The notes under the pieces are model-generated. The model made no database searches, was not told the DNA's origin, and was given only the letters and a program-made list of their open reading frames with translations. Shown piece after piece: positions 1-8,419 of a stretch of DNA of 64,000 bases. Source of the DNA: Anaerocolumna sp. AGMB13025 (GTDB lineage: Bacteria > Bacillota > Clostridia > Lachnospirales > Lachnospiraceae); contig NZ_CP121445.1 of NCBI RefSeq assembly GCF_029689925.1, forward strand, positions 244,001 to 308,000, written 5' to 3'. Numbering within the stretch: the stretch's first letter is position 1; each line of letters begins with the position of its first letter. The position numbers and the translations under genes were made by a program.

Positions 1-140
1 ATGGGAAGGATATTCTGGAAGGACCGGACAGTGATACGCTGCAGGGAGAACTCAGGATAGCAAACAGCGCACATTTTACTTTACCTGGATTACAGGCCCA
101 TGGTAAGCTATGGGCGAAAGCACTTTTAAACTATTTATAA
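1..140 (+). CDS. C-terminal end of an unidentified protein (partial, possibly SGNH/GDSL hydrolase)
   Basis: An open frame (codons in phase with base 3) runs in from the left edge and stops with TAA at 138-140. It gives about 45 C-terminal residues ending in HGKLWAKALLNYL. The stretch SAHFTLPGLQAHGKLWA resembles the last helix of SGNH hydrolases, where a catalytic His is followed by a Gly and a helix, but the usual preceding Asp is not obvious. This is a weak resemblance from memory. A hairpin terminator follows at once, so this is the last gene of its unit. Confidence 0.5.
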   Translation, partial: GKDILEGPDSDTLQGELRIANSAHFTLPGLQAHGKLWAKALLNYL

Positions 141-146
141 CAACGG

Positions 147-190
147 AAATACACTTAAAATTCAGAAAGGATTGTGAGTGTATTTTTTTT
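147..190 (+). terminator. Rho-independent terminator
   Basis: The arms aatacact (148-155) and agtgtatt (177-184) pair and run straight into a T tract, just after the stop codon of the partial gene. The rest of 191-497 holds one copy of a dispersed structured repeat (236-297) and AT-rich leader sequence before the next gene. Confidence 0.7.
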
Positions 191-235
191 ACGAGGAAAG
201 TTCTCTGAACTATCCTGTAAAAAGCATTCCGTGCA

Positions 236-297
236 GGATGTGCAGGACACTAGAGAGGAAGGTGTCATTAGTGTGACAGCACGTAAACGTTGCTCTG
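236..297 (+). repeat. Dispersed structured intergenic repeat, copy A (shortest match)
   Basis: Shares with the copies near 14.8, 32.8 and 48.4 kb the order ggatg-tgc-a-gac, gaggaaggtgtca, a short loop, tgtgacagc and acgt-aa-cgt. The GTGTCA/TGTGAC hairpin is the most conserved part. This copy lacks the agactc-type 3' hairpin. Confidence 0.5.
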
Positions 298-497
298 TAA
301 TTTCTCCGCGAAATCCAATCACATCGAAAGTGTTACAATTTTCTTAATATTGTAAAGTTCTTTTATTACTTGGCCGATAATAACGGTAGGAAATGGAAAA
401 AACATAAGGATATTTCTAAAAACTTCAAGGGTAACATGGAAAGATCTATTTGTAAACTCAGATAAAAACCAAGTATAAAAGGGGGATAAATAAAGCA

Positions 498-1505
498 ATG
501 GTAAGAATAGGCAGACAGGACAACAACCGGGCAGGTAATCAGAATGTGTCGACGAATGATAAGACCCGGGAAAAGCAGGATGGCAGTAAGCAGGTAAAGC
601 AAGACGGTGTGAATGACAAACAGGATAAAAAAGGTAAAGGTACCATCTTTGCCGGAGAGTTAAATCTCGGACAAAATGATCTTCTGGCTAAAAAAGAACA
701 GATGCAAAAGACTGCAATGCAGGTCATATTAGATGCCTTTGCCGGTGATACAAAGCTTGATGAAAATGTTGAGGAACACATGGATAAAGCCCAAGAATTT
801 GCAAAGCAGGCTGATGAAGCCTCCGGTGAGATACACCGCATGAGGGAGTTAAAGCAGAATTTACAAAAATCCTACAGCATAGATGCTGACAGCGATGAGC
901 AAAAGGATTTGGAACTTCTGGAGAAAAGTAAGGATATCCGAATGGGTTTTTCTAATTCCACCCTTACTAAGGAGGAAGAGGAAAGATTAAAGGATATGGG
1001 ACCTTTAACAGAATACCAGCAGGCAGCCCTGAATTATCATGACATGGAGTTGGTCTGGCGTCAAAGGCTTACGAAGGCCAACGATAAAATATTCAATGAA
1101 CACAGGACAATTGAATCAATACAGCTGGGACGTGTAAAATATCACCCCCTCATTGATGCGAAGAAAGAATCCCAAGACCTGTTAGAGTCCGCCAGCAAAG
1201 AATTAGTAAACGGACTGGTGGGTGAAGCGAAAGATACCATAGACGATAAGATTGGGGATGATTCTGATAAAGCACAGGAAGTAAAAGATAAGGACAAGAA
1301 AGCCCAGGAGGAAGCTGCTAAGGCCGCCAATAAAAAGTCGGAGGCCAAGAAGGCAAAAAAACCAAACAATGCTGAAGTACCCACTGAGACTGTGGAGCGG
1401 GAGATTGACTGGGAAAAACTTAAGCTGGAGGCGAAGGCCACAGCAGATAAGGCAAACTTGCTTTTGGAAGACTTAAAAGGTCTGACAGTGGATGAACAGA
1501 TATAG
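498..1505 (+). CDS. Hypothetical charged coiled-coil protein
   Basis: A 335-residue protein with an AGGGGG ribosome-binding site ahead of ATG 498. No signal peptide or membrane segment is visible. The N terminus (about 1-50) is polar and rich in Asn, Gln and Lys. Residues ~60-230 are helical and strongly charged, and ~245-300 is a low-complexity Lys/Ala/Glu/Asp stretch typical of a coiled coil or extended linker. No catalytic motif is recognised. It stands alone, with terminators on both sides. The role is unknown; the composition suggests a cytoplasmic structural or binding protein. Similar proteins seem to occur in Lachnospiraceae (recollection, not tested). Confidence 0.75.
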   Translation: MVRIGRQDNNRAGNQNVSTNDKTREKQDGSKQVKQDGVNDKQDKKGKGTIFAGELNLGQNDLLAKKEQMQKTAMQVILDAFAGDTKLDENVEEHMDKAQEFAKQADEASGEIHRMRELKQNLQKSYSIDADSDEQKDLELLEKSKDIRMGFSNSTLTKEEEERLKDMGPLTEYQQAALNYHDMELVWRQRLTKANDKIFNEHRTIESIQLGRVKYHPLIDAKKESQDLLESASKELVNGLVGEAKDTIDDKIGDDSDKAQEVKDKDKKAQEEAAKAANKKSEAKKAKKPNNAEVPTETVEREIDWEKLKLEAKATADKANLLLEDLKGLTVDEQI

Positions 1506-1614
1506 ATATGATTGATTGGTAAGCCTTACGATATTCAGGTTTATGATTTAAAAGTCCGGTTAAAATCATAGAGTCAGCGGCAACAACGAATAAAATCCAT
1601 AAATTATAGAACTT

Positions 1615-1668
1615 AATCAGGCTCAAGGGTGTTTAGATACGCCCTTGCAGCCTGATTATTATTTTGTC
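1615..1668 (+). terminator. Strong hairpin terminator
   Basis: The arms aatcaggct-c-aaggg (from 1615) and ccctt-gc-agcctgatt (to 1657) form a long stem followed by a T-rich tail. It ends the coiled-coil gene. The remaining bases to the next promoter (about 1670-1945) show no supported gene. Confidence 0.8.
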
Positions 1669-1945
1669 CAAATAAACCTCTTTTATAAAAATGAGATATC
1701 CCTTATATATGTTCACGGTCTATCAGATTTGGCGATGCAGCGCTGTATCAGTAATGGTTTGTGTCATTATAGAATTATGACATACAGTATTAAGTACATA
1801 CTGATAATAAAAAATAAGTCCCGAGGTATACTAAAGTGAAAGCTATGTAATTGAACAGGAATTGTTATTGATAGCATAAGACTAAAATGCACGATAAATG
1901 CACAAAAAATATGCATGAAATGTGCATAAAAAGCACTTTCCCAGC

Positions 1946-1973
1946 TTGTATTAGCATTTGGTTATGTTATAAT
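1946..1973 (+). promoter_or_regulatory. Sigma-A-type promoter of the mannan-salvage genes
   Basis: TTGTAT (1946-1951), a 16-base spacer and TATAAT (1968-1973) lie just upstream of the epimerase start. The promoter sits inside the longest open frame (from 1887), which argues against any start upstream of 2010. Confidence 0.65.
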
Positions 1974-2009
1974 AAAGATGCAAATTTACTATGGAAGGAC
2001 GGATATATC

Positions 2010-3182
2010 ATGTTTATCAAGGAAGTAAAGGATAGTCTCGTTAATAATATAATTCCTTTTTGGAAAAACTTAAGAGATAATCAGAACGGTGGTTATTACG
2101 GATATTATGATTTTAACTTGAAATTGCACAAAGAAGCAATAAAAGGTGTGATATTAAATAGCAGAATTCTTTGGTTCTTTACCAATGCATATACAACCAC
2201 AGGAGATCAGGACTGTTTAGATCATGCGAAGCATGCTTACGAGTTCTTGAGGGAATCCTGTTTAGATCAGGAATTTGGCGGTGTATACTGGTCTATTACC
2301 TATGATGGAAAGCCAGAGGATACAACGAAACACACGTATAATCAGGCATTTGCAATCTATGCCTTAGCTTCTTATTATGACGCCGCTAAGGAGCCTCAGG
2401 CTTTAAAGCTGGCATATGATCTATATGATCTGGTAGAAACAAAATGCAGGGATGATATCGGTTATCTGGAAGCCTTTGACCGCAGGTTTCATCCCGTAGA
2501 TAATGAAAAATTATCAGAAAACGGTTTAATGGCAAGTAAAACTATGAATACCCTGCTTCATGTATTTGAGGCTTATACAGAACTATACCGGGTAGACAAG
2601 AATGAAAAAGTTGGCAGCTGCTTAAAGTGGATGCTGGATCAGTTTGCAGAGGTATTGTACAATCCTAAGAGAAGGATGTTAGAAGTATTCTTTGATGAAA
2701 ATATGAAGACATTATCCGATCTTAACTCCTATGGTCATGATATTGAAGCCTCCTGGCTTATTGACCGGGGCTGTGAGGTCCTTTCGGATGAAACCTATAC
2801 CGTAAAGATGAGAAAAGTTACAGATGCCTTAAGAGATCATATCTTAGAAGAAGGCTTTGATGGTACCTCCCTCAATAACGAAAGCTTTAAAGGCGAGGTG
2901 GATACAACTAAAATCTGGTGGGTGGAAGCAGAAGCGGTTTTAGGCTATATCAACGGCTATCAGAAAGACCCCTCAAAAATAGAATATATGGAAGCAGCAG
3001 CAAAAATCTGGGATTTTATAAAAGAATATATGATTGATAAAAGAAAAGGCTCCGAATGGTTCTATGACCTCGATAAAAACGGTGTCCCGGTAAGCAAAAA
3101 AGAAATTGCCGGTCCCTGGAAATGCCCATATCACAATGGCAGAATGTGCTTTGAAGTAATGAAGAGAAACGTAGATTGGTAA
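2010..3182 (+). CDS. Cellobiose 2-epimerase (AGE family)
   Basis: Interconverts the reducing-end glucose and mannose of beta-1,4 disaccharides; in mannan users it turns mannobiose into mannosyl-glucose. The 390-residue length fits the family. Visible (alpha/alpha)6-barrel motifs include GGYYGYYD near the N terminus, TYNQAFAIYALASYY, SYGHDIEASWL and WWVEAEAVLGYING, with conserved His, Trp and Glu residues of the N-acylglucosamine 2-epimerase/cellobiose epimerase fold. ATG 2010 is chosen because GGAAGGACGG precedes it and the -10 box lies at 1968. It is followed after 245 bases by the GH130 phosphorylase, the known metabolic partner. The family call is firm; substrate preference is inferred from context. 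Confidence 0.9.
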   Translation: MFIKEVKDSLVNNIIPFWKNLRDNQNGGYYGYYDFNLKLHKEAIKGVILNSRILWFFTNAYTTTGDQDCLDHAKHAYEFLRESCLDQEFGGVYWSITYDGKPEDTTKHTYNQAFAIYALASYYDAAKEPQALKLAYDLYDLVETKCRDDIGYLEAFDRRFHPVDNEKLSENGLMASKTMNTLLHVFEAYTELYRVDKNEKVGSCLKWMLDQFAEVLYNPKRRMLEVFFDENMKTLSDLNSYGHDIEASWLIDRGCEVLSDETYTVKMRKVTDALRDHILEEGFDGTSLNNESFKGEVDTTKIWWVEAEAVLGYINGYQKDPSKIEYMEAAAKIWDFIKEYMIDKRKGSEWFYDLDKNGVPVSKKEIAGPWKCPYHNGRMCFEVMKRNVDW

Positions 3183-3264
3183 TGAAAGCCATATAACGAG
3201 AAACTTCGTAGGTAAAGTGACAGTATGATTAAGAAGAACATTTGCCAGATAGATAGGTAGCTTC

Positions 3265-3312
3265 ATGAAGTAAAACCTAGATGAAGTAAAACCTAGATTA
3301 AGTATAACCTAG
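3265..3312 (+). repeat. Tandem repeat, 3 x 16 bp
   Basis: Two identical units atgaagtaaaacctag (3265-3280, 3281-3296) and one with two changes (3297-3312) lie between the epimerase and phosphorylase genes. It is one of about ten such arrays in the window. Confidence 0.9.
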
Positions 3313-3427
3313 ATTGATTAAGGAGATATACAATCACAATAAATTCAAGAAGGGCAGAGCAGATAATAAAGACTAAGGAATAAAACATAAAATTAGCAAC
3401 TTTTATTAGAGAAAGGCTGGTCGCAAT

Positions 3428-4597
3428 ATGCATCCGAATTATTATGTACAATTAGAAAAATACAATAAATTAATTAATAAAAAGAATGAGGTAAGCCCGA
3501 TATATAATGGTATTTATGACCGTTATGTAAGTCCTGTATTAACCAACGAACATATTCCCCTGTTCTGGAAATATGATTTGAACGAAGAAACCAATCCCTA
3601 CTTTATGGAACGCCTGGGAGTAAATGCCGTATTTAATTCCGGTGCTATTGAATTAAACGGGAAATACTACCTGGTGGCACGTATTGAAGGAAATGACAGA
3701 AAATCTTTCTTTGGTGTAGCAGAGAGCGACAGCCCGGTAGACGGTTTTAAATTCTGGGATTATCCGATTTTACTGCCGGATACCTGCAAGGAAGAAACCA
3801 ATGTGTATGACATGAGGCTTACGAAGCACGAAGACGGCTATATTTATGGTGTATTCTGCTCCGAAAGCAAGGACTATTCTAGTAATGATTTATCCGCAGC
3901 AAAAGCAGAAGCCGGAATAGTAAGGACAAAAGACCTTAAAACCTGGGAACGGTTAAACAATTTAAAGACCTTAAATTCTCCCCAACAGAGAAATGTAGTA
4001 CTTCACCCGGAATTCATAGACGGCAAATATGCTTTTTATACCAGACCCATGGATGATTTTATTAATACCGGTTCCGGCGGCGGTATCGGTTTTGGCTTAT
4101 GTGAAGATATCACCAATGCGGTTATCGATGAAGAAATCATCACTAGCCAGAGAAAATACCACACCATCACCGAAGCGAAAAACGGAGCCGGAGCCGTACC
4201 CATTAAGACGGAAAAAGGTTGGATCCATATTGCCCATGGTGTAAGGAATACAGCGGCAGGTCTTAGATATGTTATCTACGTATTTGCAACCTCCCTTTTA
4301 GATCCTGCCAAGGTCATAGCAGAACCCTCTGGTTTCTTTCTTGCACCCCTTGGAGAGGAGAGAGTCGGTGACGTCTCCAACGTAGCCTTCACGAACGGTG
4401 CAATTGCTAAGGATAATGGAGAGGTTTACATTTATTATGCCTCTTCTGATACCAGGCTTCATGTGGCTGCAACTACCATAGATAAATTACTGGATTATAC
4501 ATTTCATACACCGGTTGATCCTCTTCGTTCCGTAGAATGCGTAAAGCAAAGATGTGACTTGATTACGAAAAACCTGGAGTTACTGGGTAAAAAATAA
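3428..4597 (+). CDS. GH130 4-O-beta-D-mannosyl-D-glucose phosphorylase
   Basis: Phosphorolyses mannosyl-beta-1,4-glucose to mannose 1-phosphate and glucose in the cytoplasm, saving one ATP. The 389-residue length is that of subfamily GH130_1, and motifs visible are [39 protein letters not shown] and [19 protein letters not shown]. No signal peptide is present, as expected. The RBS is GAGAAAGG ahead of ATG 3428. Together with the 2-epimerase it completes the mannobiose to mannosylglucose to Man1P route. No mannanase or dedicated transporter is in the window, so uptake is encoded elsewhere. Confidence 0.92.
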   Translation: MHPNYYVQLEKYNKLINKKNEVSPIYNGIYDRYVSPVLTNEHIPLFWKYDLNEETNPYFMERLGVNAVFNSGAIELNGKYYLVARIEGNDRKSFFGVAESDSPVDGFKFWDYPILLPDTCKEETNVYDMRLTKHEDGYIYGVFCSESKDYSSNDLSAAKAEAGIVRTKDLKTWERLNNLKTLNSPQQRNVVLHPEFIDGKYAFYTRPMDDFINTGSGGGIGFGLCEDITNAVIDEEIITSQRKYHTITEAKNGAGAVPIKTEKGWIHIAHGVRNTAAGLRYVIYVFATSLLDPAKVIAEPSGFFLAPLGEERVGDVSNVAFTNGAIAKDNGEVYIYYASSDTRLHVAATTIDKLLDYTFHTPVDPLRSVECVKQRCDLITKNLELLGKK

Positions 4598-4713
4598 ATC
4601 GTATGGATGGTAGAGCGGAAATAGTGATCGGTAATAGGGTGTAAAATAGCTAATGAAAATAATTAATTAATAAAAATAGTCAATAAAAATAAAATTGATC
4701 TTATAGAATAGAG

Positions 4714-4768
4714 CAAAAGAATCGGAAGTGATTTTGGGGAAATCACTTCCGATTCTTTTGTTAAAAAA
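4714..4768 (+). terminator. Bidirectional hairpin terminator
   Basis: A near-perfect stem, aaaagaatcggaagtgatt against aatcacttccgattctttt, ends the mannan-salvage unit. T and A tracts on its two sides would allow function from either strand. Confidence 0.85.
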
Positions 4769-4868
4769 TATATGTAGGGATCAAATATAATATATATAAC
4801 TTGGGGAGGATTATATATATTAAGAAATTGGCATTATAATGATTCGGTATTTTTCTATAGTAAGTAAT

Positions 4869-4924
4869 GGTGTTTTATCTGCTTGTATTGCTTGCAAGGA
4901 GGACTTAAAGCTAGATAAAACACC
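4869..4924. repeat. Inverted repeat with 12-bp arms downstream of rubrerythrin
   Basis: ggtgttttatct (4869-4880) and agataaaacacc (4913-4924) are exact complements around a 32-base loop. It lies ~50 bases beyond the rubrerythrin stop and may end that transcript, but no clear T tract follows on the minus strand. Confidence 0.5.
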
Positions 4925-4975
4925 TTCTTTAAGACAAACGAAATAGGCTAAATTTATTAAAAATTTGTTATAGTA

Positions 4976-5518
4976 TTATGCAAAGTATCTGTCTAACAGG
5001 CCTTTGAAGGCTTTTCCATGTCTTGCTTCATCTTTTGCCATTTCATGTACGGTGTCATGAATTGCGTCAAGATCAGCAGCTTTGGCGCGTTTAGCAAGAT
5101 CAAACTTGCCGGCAGTAGCACCGTTTTCAGCAGCAACTCTTAACTCAAGATTTTTCTTTGTGCTGTTAGTTACGACTTCACCAAGTAATTCAGCAAATTT
5201 TGAGGCATGTTCTGCTTCTTCGAAAGCAGCTTTTTCATAATATAAACCGATTTCAGGATAACCTTCTCTGTGGGCAACTCTTGCCATAGCAAGGTACATA
5301 CCAACTTCACAGCATTCTCCGTTGAAATTATCTCTTAAATCTTTTAAAATGTCTTCGCTGACACCCTGTGCAATACCTACAACGTGTTCTGCTGCCCAGG
5401 TTAATTCTCCGGATTGTTCTGCAAATTTTGATGCAGGTGCTTTACAGATTGGACATGCTTCTGGTGCTGTATCTCCTTCGTAAACATAACCACATACTTG
5501 ACATACAAATTTTTTCAT
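4976..5518 (-). CDS. rbr: Reverse rubrerythrin (rubredoxin domain first)
   Basis: Reduces hydrogen peroxide (and dioxygen) in the cytoplasm of anaerobes, fed by NAD(P)H through a rubredoxin reductase. The 180 residues start with a rubredoxin-like iron site (C6-x2-C9, C22-x2-C25), followed by a ferritin-like four-helix domain with EEAEH and DEARH di-iron motifs. This order is the reverse of classical rubrerythrin and matches the clostridial 'reverse rubrerythrins', known PerR targets in Clostridium acetobutylicum. The RBS is AAAGGAGA. A promoter and a PerR-box-like palindrome lie directly upstream, and a PerR-type gene follows 700 bases away on the same strand. Confidence 0.93.
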   Translation of the reverse strand: MKKFVCQVCGYVYEGDTAPEACPICKAPASKFAEQSGELTWAAEHVVGIAQGVSEDILKDLRDNFNGECCEVGMYLAMARVAHREGYPEIGLYYEKAAFEEAEHASKFAELLGEVVTNSTKKNLELRVAAENGATAGKFDLAKRAKAADLDAIHDTVHEMAKDEARHGKAFKGLLDRYFA

Positions 5519-5557
5519 ACTTAAAAATCTCCTTTAGGTTTATTTATTTTTAATATT

Positions 5558-5611
5558 AATAATAGTAACGATTACTGATATTATATTATAATACATTGAT
5601 GGATTTGTCAA
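5558..5611 (-). promoter_or_regulatory. Rubrerythrin promoter with overlapping PerR-box-like operator
   Basis: Read on the minus strand: TTGACA (5611-5606), a 15-base spacer, then TATAAT (5590-5585). An AT-rich palindrome follows at 5577-5558 (plus strand aatagtaacgattact). The perR upstream region carries a near-identical site at 6612-6631. Position and sequence fit repression by the nearby PerR-type protein; this is inferred from the shared motif. Confidence 0.65.
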
Positions 5612-5748
5612 TACCTTTTTTTATATTTTAAATTTTTGTATTTTTTTATATTTTAAATTTTTGATTTGAGAGTCAAAAGCCTAATTTAGGTTGTAAAATG
5701 AATAACCCGGTATATATATTTATTTTGTCTACCTTACCTTCCTGCGGC

Positions 5749-5823
5749 ATGTCCTTTGTAGAGCCTCATAGATGCAAAAAGCATCGCACTGCTCAGCTTT
5801 TTGCTGAGTCTCTAGTCGGACAT
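5749..5823. other. Multi-hairpin structured element in the rbr-perR gap
   Basis: Outer arms ATGTCC (5749-5754) and GGACAT (5818-5823) enclose TAGAG/CTCTA and two internal hairpins (gatgc-aaaaa-gcatc and ctcagc-tttt-gctgag). The result is a three-way-junction shape. No ORF is supported here. It could be a small RNA, a recombination remnant or a DNA foldback. Confidence 0.4.
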
Positions 5824-6039
5824 AAATACCATCTTCCACAAGGTTAACTGCTTCATTTTGCCACCTATCTATTATCATCTTCCATAAATTAGTGCTTCAA
5901 TATCATCAACTATCTATTATCTACTTCATATAGTTCCACACTTATTAGATCCTCATAAAAATGCCCGTCGGGCAGAAAAGGACCCGGGGGACAGCAGGAT
6001 TGATATTTTATACCTAGATATTAATTTGAAAAACACAGA

Positions 6040-6097
6040 AAAACTGCCCGTTTTCACGATTTTGATTCTTTCATCAAAGATCAGAAAGGGCAGTTTT
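6040..6097 (-). terminator. Terminator of perR
   Basis: Read on the minus strand, aaaactgccc and gggcagtttt pair around a loop and end in a T-rich tail, about 110 bases past the perR stop codon. Confidence 0.7.
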
Positions 6098-6204
6098 ACT
6101 CGGATATCCTTAAGGTTAAAATCAGTGGTCATGAACGGATTTAGCAAGCTGTAAGGTATGATGTCAGGTGGTCAGTACACTTGAATAAATAACCAAAAGG
6201 AATA

Positions 6205-6600
6205 TCAGATGTGTTCCTTGCATTTAGAGCATTTACCATAGAAGAATGTGGAATGACCCTTGATCTCTCCGTCAAAACCAGCTTCCGCTATACGGTTAAT
6301 ATGATCGAGAGCTCCGGGTGCAATATCCAGATCCTGTACGCAGGAGCATTCTGTACAAACAAAATGATAGTGCGGATGGGGATTACCATCAAATCGGTCG
6401 CATCCGTTGCCAGGTGACAACTTGATTATCTCGCCTTGATCAACCAACAGGTTTAAATTACGGTATACGGTACCTAAACTTATATTAGGAAATTTTTCAC
6501 GTATACTCATATAAACGGTGTCTGCAGTAGGATGTTCTTTTGTATGAGACAGGTATTCCTTAATGGATTCACGCTGACGGCTGAACTTAGTAGTTGTCAT
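6205..6600 (-). CDS. perR: Fur-family peroxide regulator, PerR type
   Basis: Metal-dependent DNA-binding repressor of oxidative-stress genes. The 131 residues hold an N-terminal winged helix (SLGTVYRNLNLLVDQGEI), the hinge DRFDGNPHPHYHFVC supplying His and Asp metal ligands, and two structural-zinc Cys pairs (C82-x2-C85, C124-x2-C127). The DRFD hinge fits PerR better than Fur. It faces the same way as rubrerythrin but is separated from it by a terminator, so it has its own promoter. An operator-like palindrome at 6612-6631 overlaps its upstream region, suggesting autoregulation. PerR rather than Zur/Fur is likely but not proven. Confidence 0.85.
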   Translation of the reverse strand: MTTTKFSRQRESIKEYLSHTKEHPTADTVYMSIREKFPNISLGTVYRNLNLLVDQGEIIKLSPGNGCDRFDGNPHPHYHFVCTECSCVQDLDIAPGALDHINRIAEAGFDGEIKGHSTFFYGKCSKCKEHI

Positions 6601-6611
6601 ATCTCACCTCC

Positions 6612-6631
6612 AATAATAGTAATCATTATTA
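6612..6631 (-). promoter_or_regulatory. PerR-box-like operator upstream of perR
   Basis: aataatagtaatcattatta matches the rubrerythrin site in the first 11 bases (aataatagtaa) and in the following ATTA. It lies 12-31 bases upstream of the perR start. Confidence 0.6.
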
Positions 6632-6708
6632 ATTCTAGCATATGCGGAATATGAAGTCAAGGTGTATTGCGATGGCAAAGTTAGGATGAATGTATTGGTG
6701 AGTATACA

Positions 6709-6902
6709 GCATATCCTGGCAGCCTTGTATTTTTTTAAAGGGAAAGGTTCCTCATGACATTAAAAATTGGAGAACTGCTTATGGCGGGAGGAAAAGAGTA
6801 TAGTAAAAGTTACTCTGTTCCTTCCCAACCCAGTTCTCCAAGTTTAAGTGTTATAAGAAACCGTCTAATTCAAAAAAATACAAGCCTACCAGGATATTAC
6901 CT
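6709..6902. mobile_element. Foldback (MITE-like) element, family 1, copy 1
   Basis: An imperfect palindrome of about 194 bp. The left arm begins atatcctggcagccttgtat and the right arm ends atacaagcctaccaggatat, with complementarity continuing inward through ctcatgac and ggagaactg. The second copy at 19533-19743 shares both arms. No ORF lies inside, which fits a non-autonomous miniature transposable element. This copy is more decayed than copy 2. Confidence 0.75.
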
Positions 6903-7001
6903 CATTCGTTGGATTATACTACTTCATGTTTAAATTCATGTTTTTAATCTGAACGGAAATGGAAAACCGTAAAGGTATAATATCTGTGATAAACGAAACA
7001 A

Positions 7002-7673
7002 TTACAGAGGCATAAGTGCTACAAATTTATACATTAATATGAAGTGGCAGGCGCTTCCGCCCAGGCAGAACAGATGAAAGATTTCGTGGGAACCAAAATA
7101 CTTGTGTTTGTTATTAAATATAGGGAGTTTTAATGCATAGATTACTCCACCCACCGTATAGATGATACCACCGGCAAGCAGCCAGTTAAAGGCATCTTTT
7201 GGCAGGGCGTTGAGCAACGGAGAAAATGCAAGCACACAGGTCCAGCCCATGGCAATATAGATAATGGAAGATACCCACTTGGGACAAAATACCCAAAAAG
7301 CTTTTAAACCAATTCCTAACAGTGCCATACTCCAGATAATTGCCAGTAATACCATACCAACTCTTCCGTTTAGTACAATGAGGCATACAGGGGTGTAGGT
7401 ACCGGCGATTAAAATAAAAATCATCATATGATCAAATTTTTTTAAACGCTTGTTAATCTTGTCAGATAAATCAAAGGTATGATATACTGTGCTTGCAGTA
7501 TATAATAATATCATACTCAGTGCAAAGATACCGAGGGAGATAAAGTGTACTGGATCGGGAGCTTTAGAAGCCTTGATTAATAACGGGAGAGCTGCAAAAG
7601 CTGCCATAAGCATTCCGATCAAATGAGTGATAGCACTGCCAGGGTCTTTGGGTTTCATAACATATTTTGCCAT
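7002..7673 (-). CDS. trhA: Hemolysin III / TrhA (PAQR-like) membrane protein
   Basis: A 223-residue integral membrane protein with about seven predicted helices and the family motifs GSAITHLIGML at the N terminus, STVYHTF after helix 2, FDHMMIFILIAGTYTP, and SHEIFHLFCLGGSACHF near the C terminus. The His residues of the last motif and of STVYH match the zinc-binding signature of the PAQR/hemolysin III superfamily. The E. coli TrhA homologue affects membrane energetics and lipid homeostasis; the 'hemolysin' label is historical. The RBS GAAAGGATTG precedes the ATG. It stands alone, downstream of a foldback element. Confidence 0.88.
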   Translation of the reverse strand: MAKYVMKPKDPGSAITHLIGMLMAAFAALPLLIKASKAPDPVHFISLGIFALSMILLYTASTVYHTFDLSDKINKRLKKFDHMMIFILIAGTYTPVCLIVLNGRVGMVLLAIIWSMALLGIGLKAFWVFCPKWVSSIIYIAMGWTCVLAFSPLLNALPKDAFNWLLAGGIIYTVGGVIYALKLPIFNNKHKYFGSHEIFHLFCLGGSACHFILMYKFVALMPL

Positions 7674-8207
7674 AATATCAATCCTTTCTTTCTTAACTAT
7701 TATTTATTTTCTACATTAGTATTTGCAGTAGTATTATTTTAATTACCAATTAGATAAGGAAAATACATCAAGTAGTAATTAAAACTACATCATCTATAAA
7801 GGTATACTACATCATATAAAATAAAATTGCAAGGGCTAATTTTATTTTTTTAAAAGGAAATATTTACTAAAATTAATTTGTAAATATTTCATTTGTAAAA
7901 GGTTTAAATAAATAGATTTTGGTTGTAAAAAATACGAATCATAATAACTTAATTATTTTAAAATGGCGTATTAATAAAATTTTGTTTGCTTATAGAAATA
8001 GATTAAATACAAAAAGTAGCTTATTAGTAAAAAATAGTTGATTATAAAAAAGGCTTATTAAAAAAATAACATATAAATATTAATTTAATACAAAAAATAA
8101 TAACAAAAATAATTTACAAAAAATAAGTTATCATAATTATGTAATGATATACAAAAATAACTATCTGTTAGTTAATCAAGTCTAAAATAGATTTATGGAG
8201 GCATACA
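7674..8207. other. Very AT-rich intergenic region
   Basis: About 530 bases between two divergent genes, composed almost wholly of A and T with many taataaaat-like runs. No ORF, RNA gene or strong hairpin is seen. It must hold the promoters for both flanking genes, but boxes cannot be chosen reliably in such biased sequence. Confidence 0.6.
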
Positions 8208-8399
8208 ATGGATATCCAGGTTGGAGATATTTTAAAATTAAAAAAACAGCATCCCTGCGGCAGCAGCCAGTGGGAAGTTCTGAGGGTGGGCATGGATTTT
8301 CGCTTAAAATGCCTGGGCTGCGGTCATCAGATTATGATACCCAGAAAACAGGCCGAAAAAAGTATCCGGCAGATTACAAAACCTGAGCCGAAAGAATAG
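8208..8399 (+). CDS. DUF951 small protein (YyzM-like)
   Basis: A 63-residue protein. The family signature is clear: VGDILKLKKQHPCGS, W-x-VLRVGMDFRLKC, CLGCGHQIMIPR, with three Cys that may bind a metal. ATG 8208 is chosen because GGAGG lies 9 bases upstream; an overlapping frame from 8195 gives no recognisable protein. The function is unknown. Members occur across Firmicutes, often near chromosome-partition and ribosomal genes, with a proposed nucleic-acid-binding role. Confidence 0.85.
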   Translation: MDIQVGDILKLKKQHPCGSSQWEVLRVGMDFRLKCLGCGHQIMIPRKQAEKSIRQITKPEPKE

Positions 8400-8419
8400 G
8401 TTACAAGGTAGAAGAATTC

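Noticed and set aside
539..841. Ser/Cys/Phe-rich antisense frame opposite the coiled-coil gene
   Set aside because: Composition is the usual complement of a Lys/Glu/Ala-rich coding strand.
1887..2009. Upstream extension of the cellobiose 2-epimerase frame
   Set aside because: The added 41 residues are unlike the family and the region contains the promoter (TTGTAT/TATAAT). GGAAGGACGG supports ATG 2010.
4780..4830. Inverted repeat of tatatata type after the GH130 terminator
   Set aside because: Simple AT alternation pairs with itself by chance.
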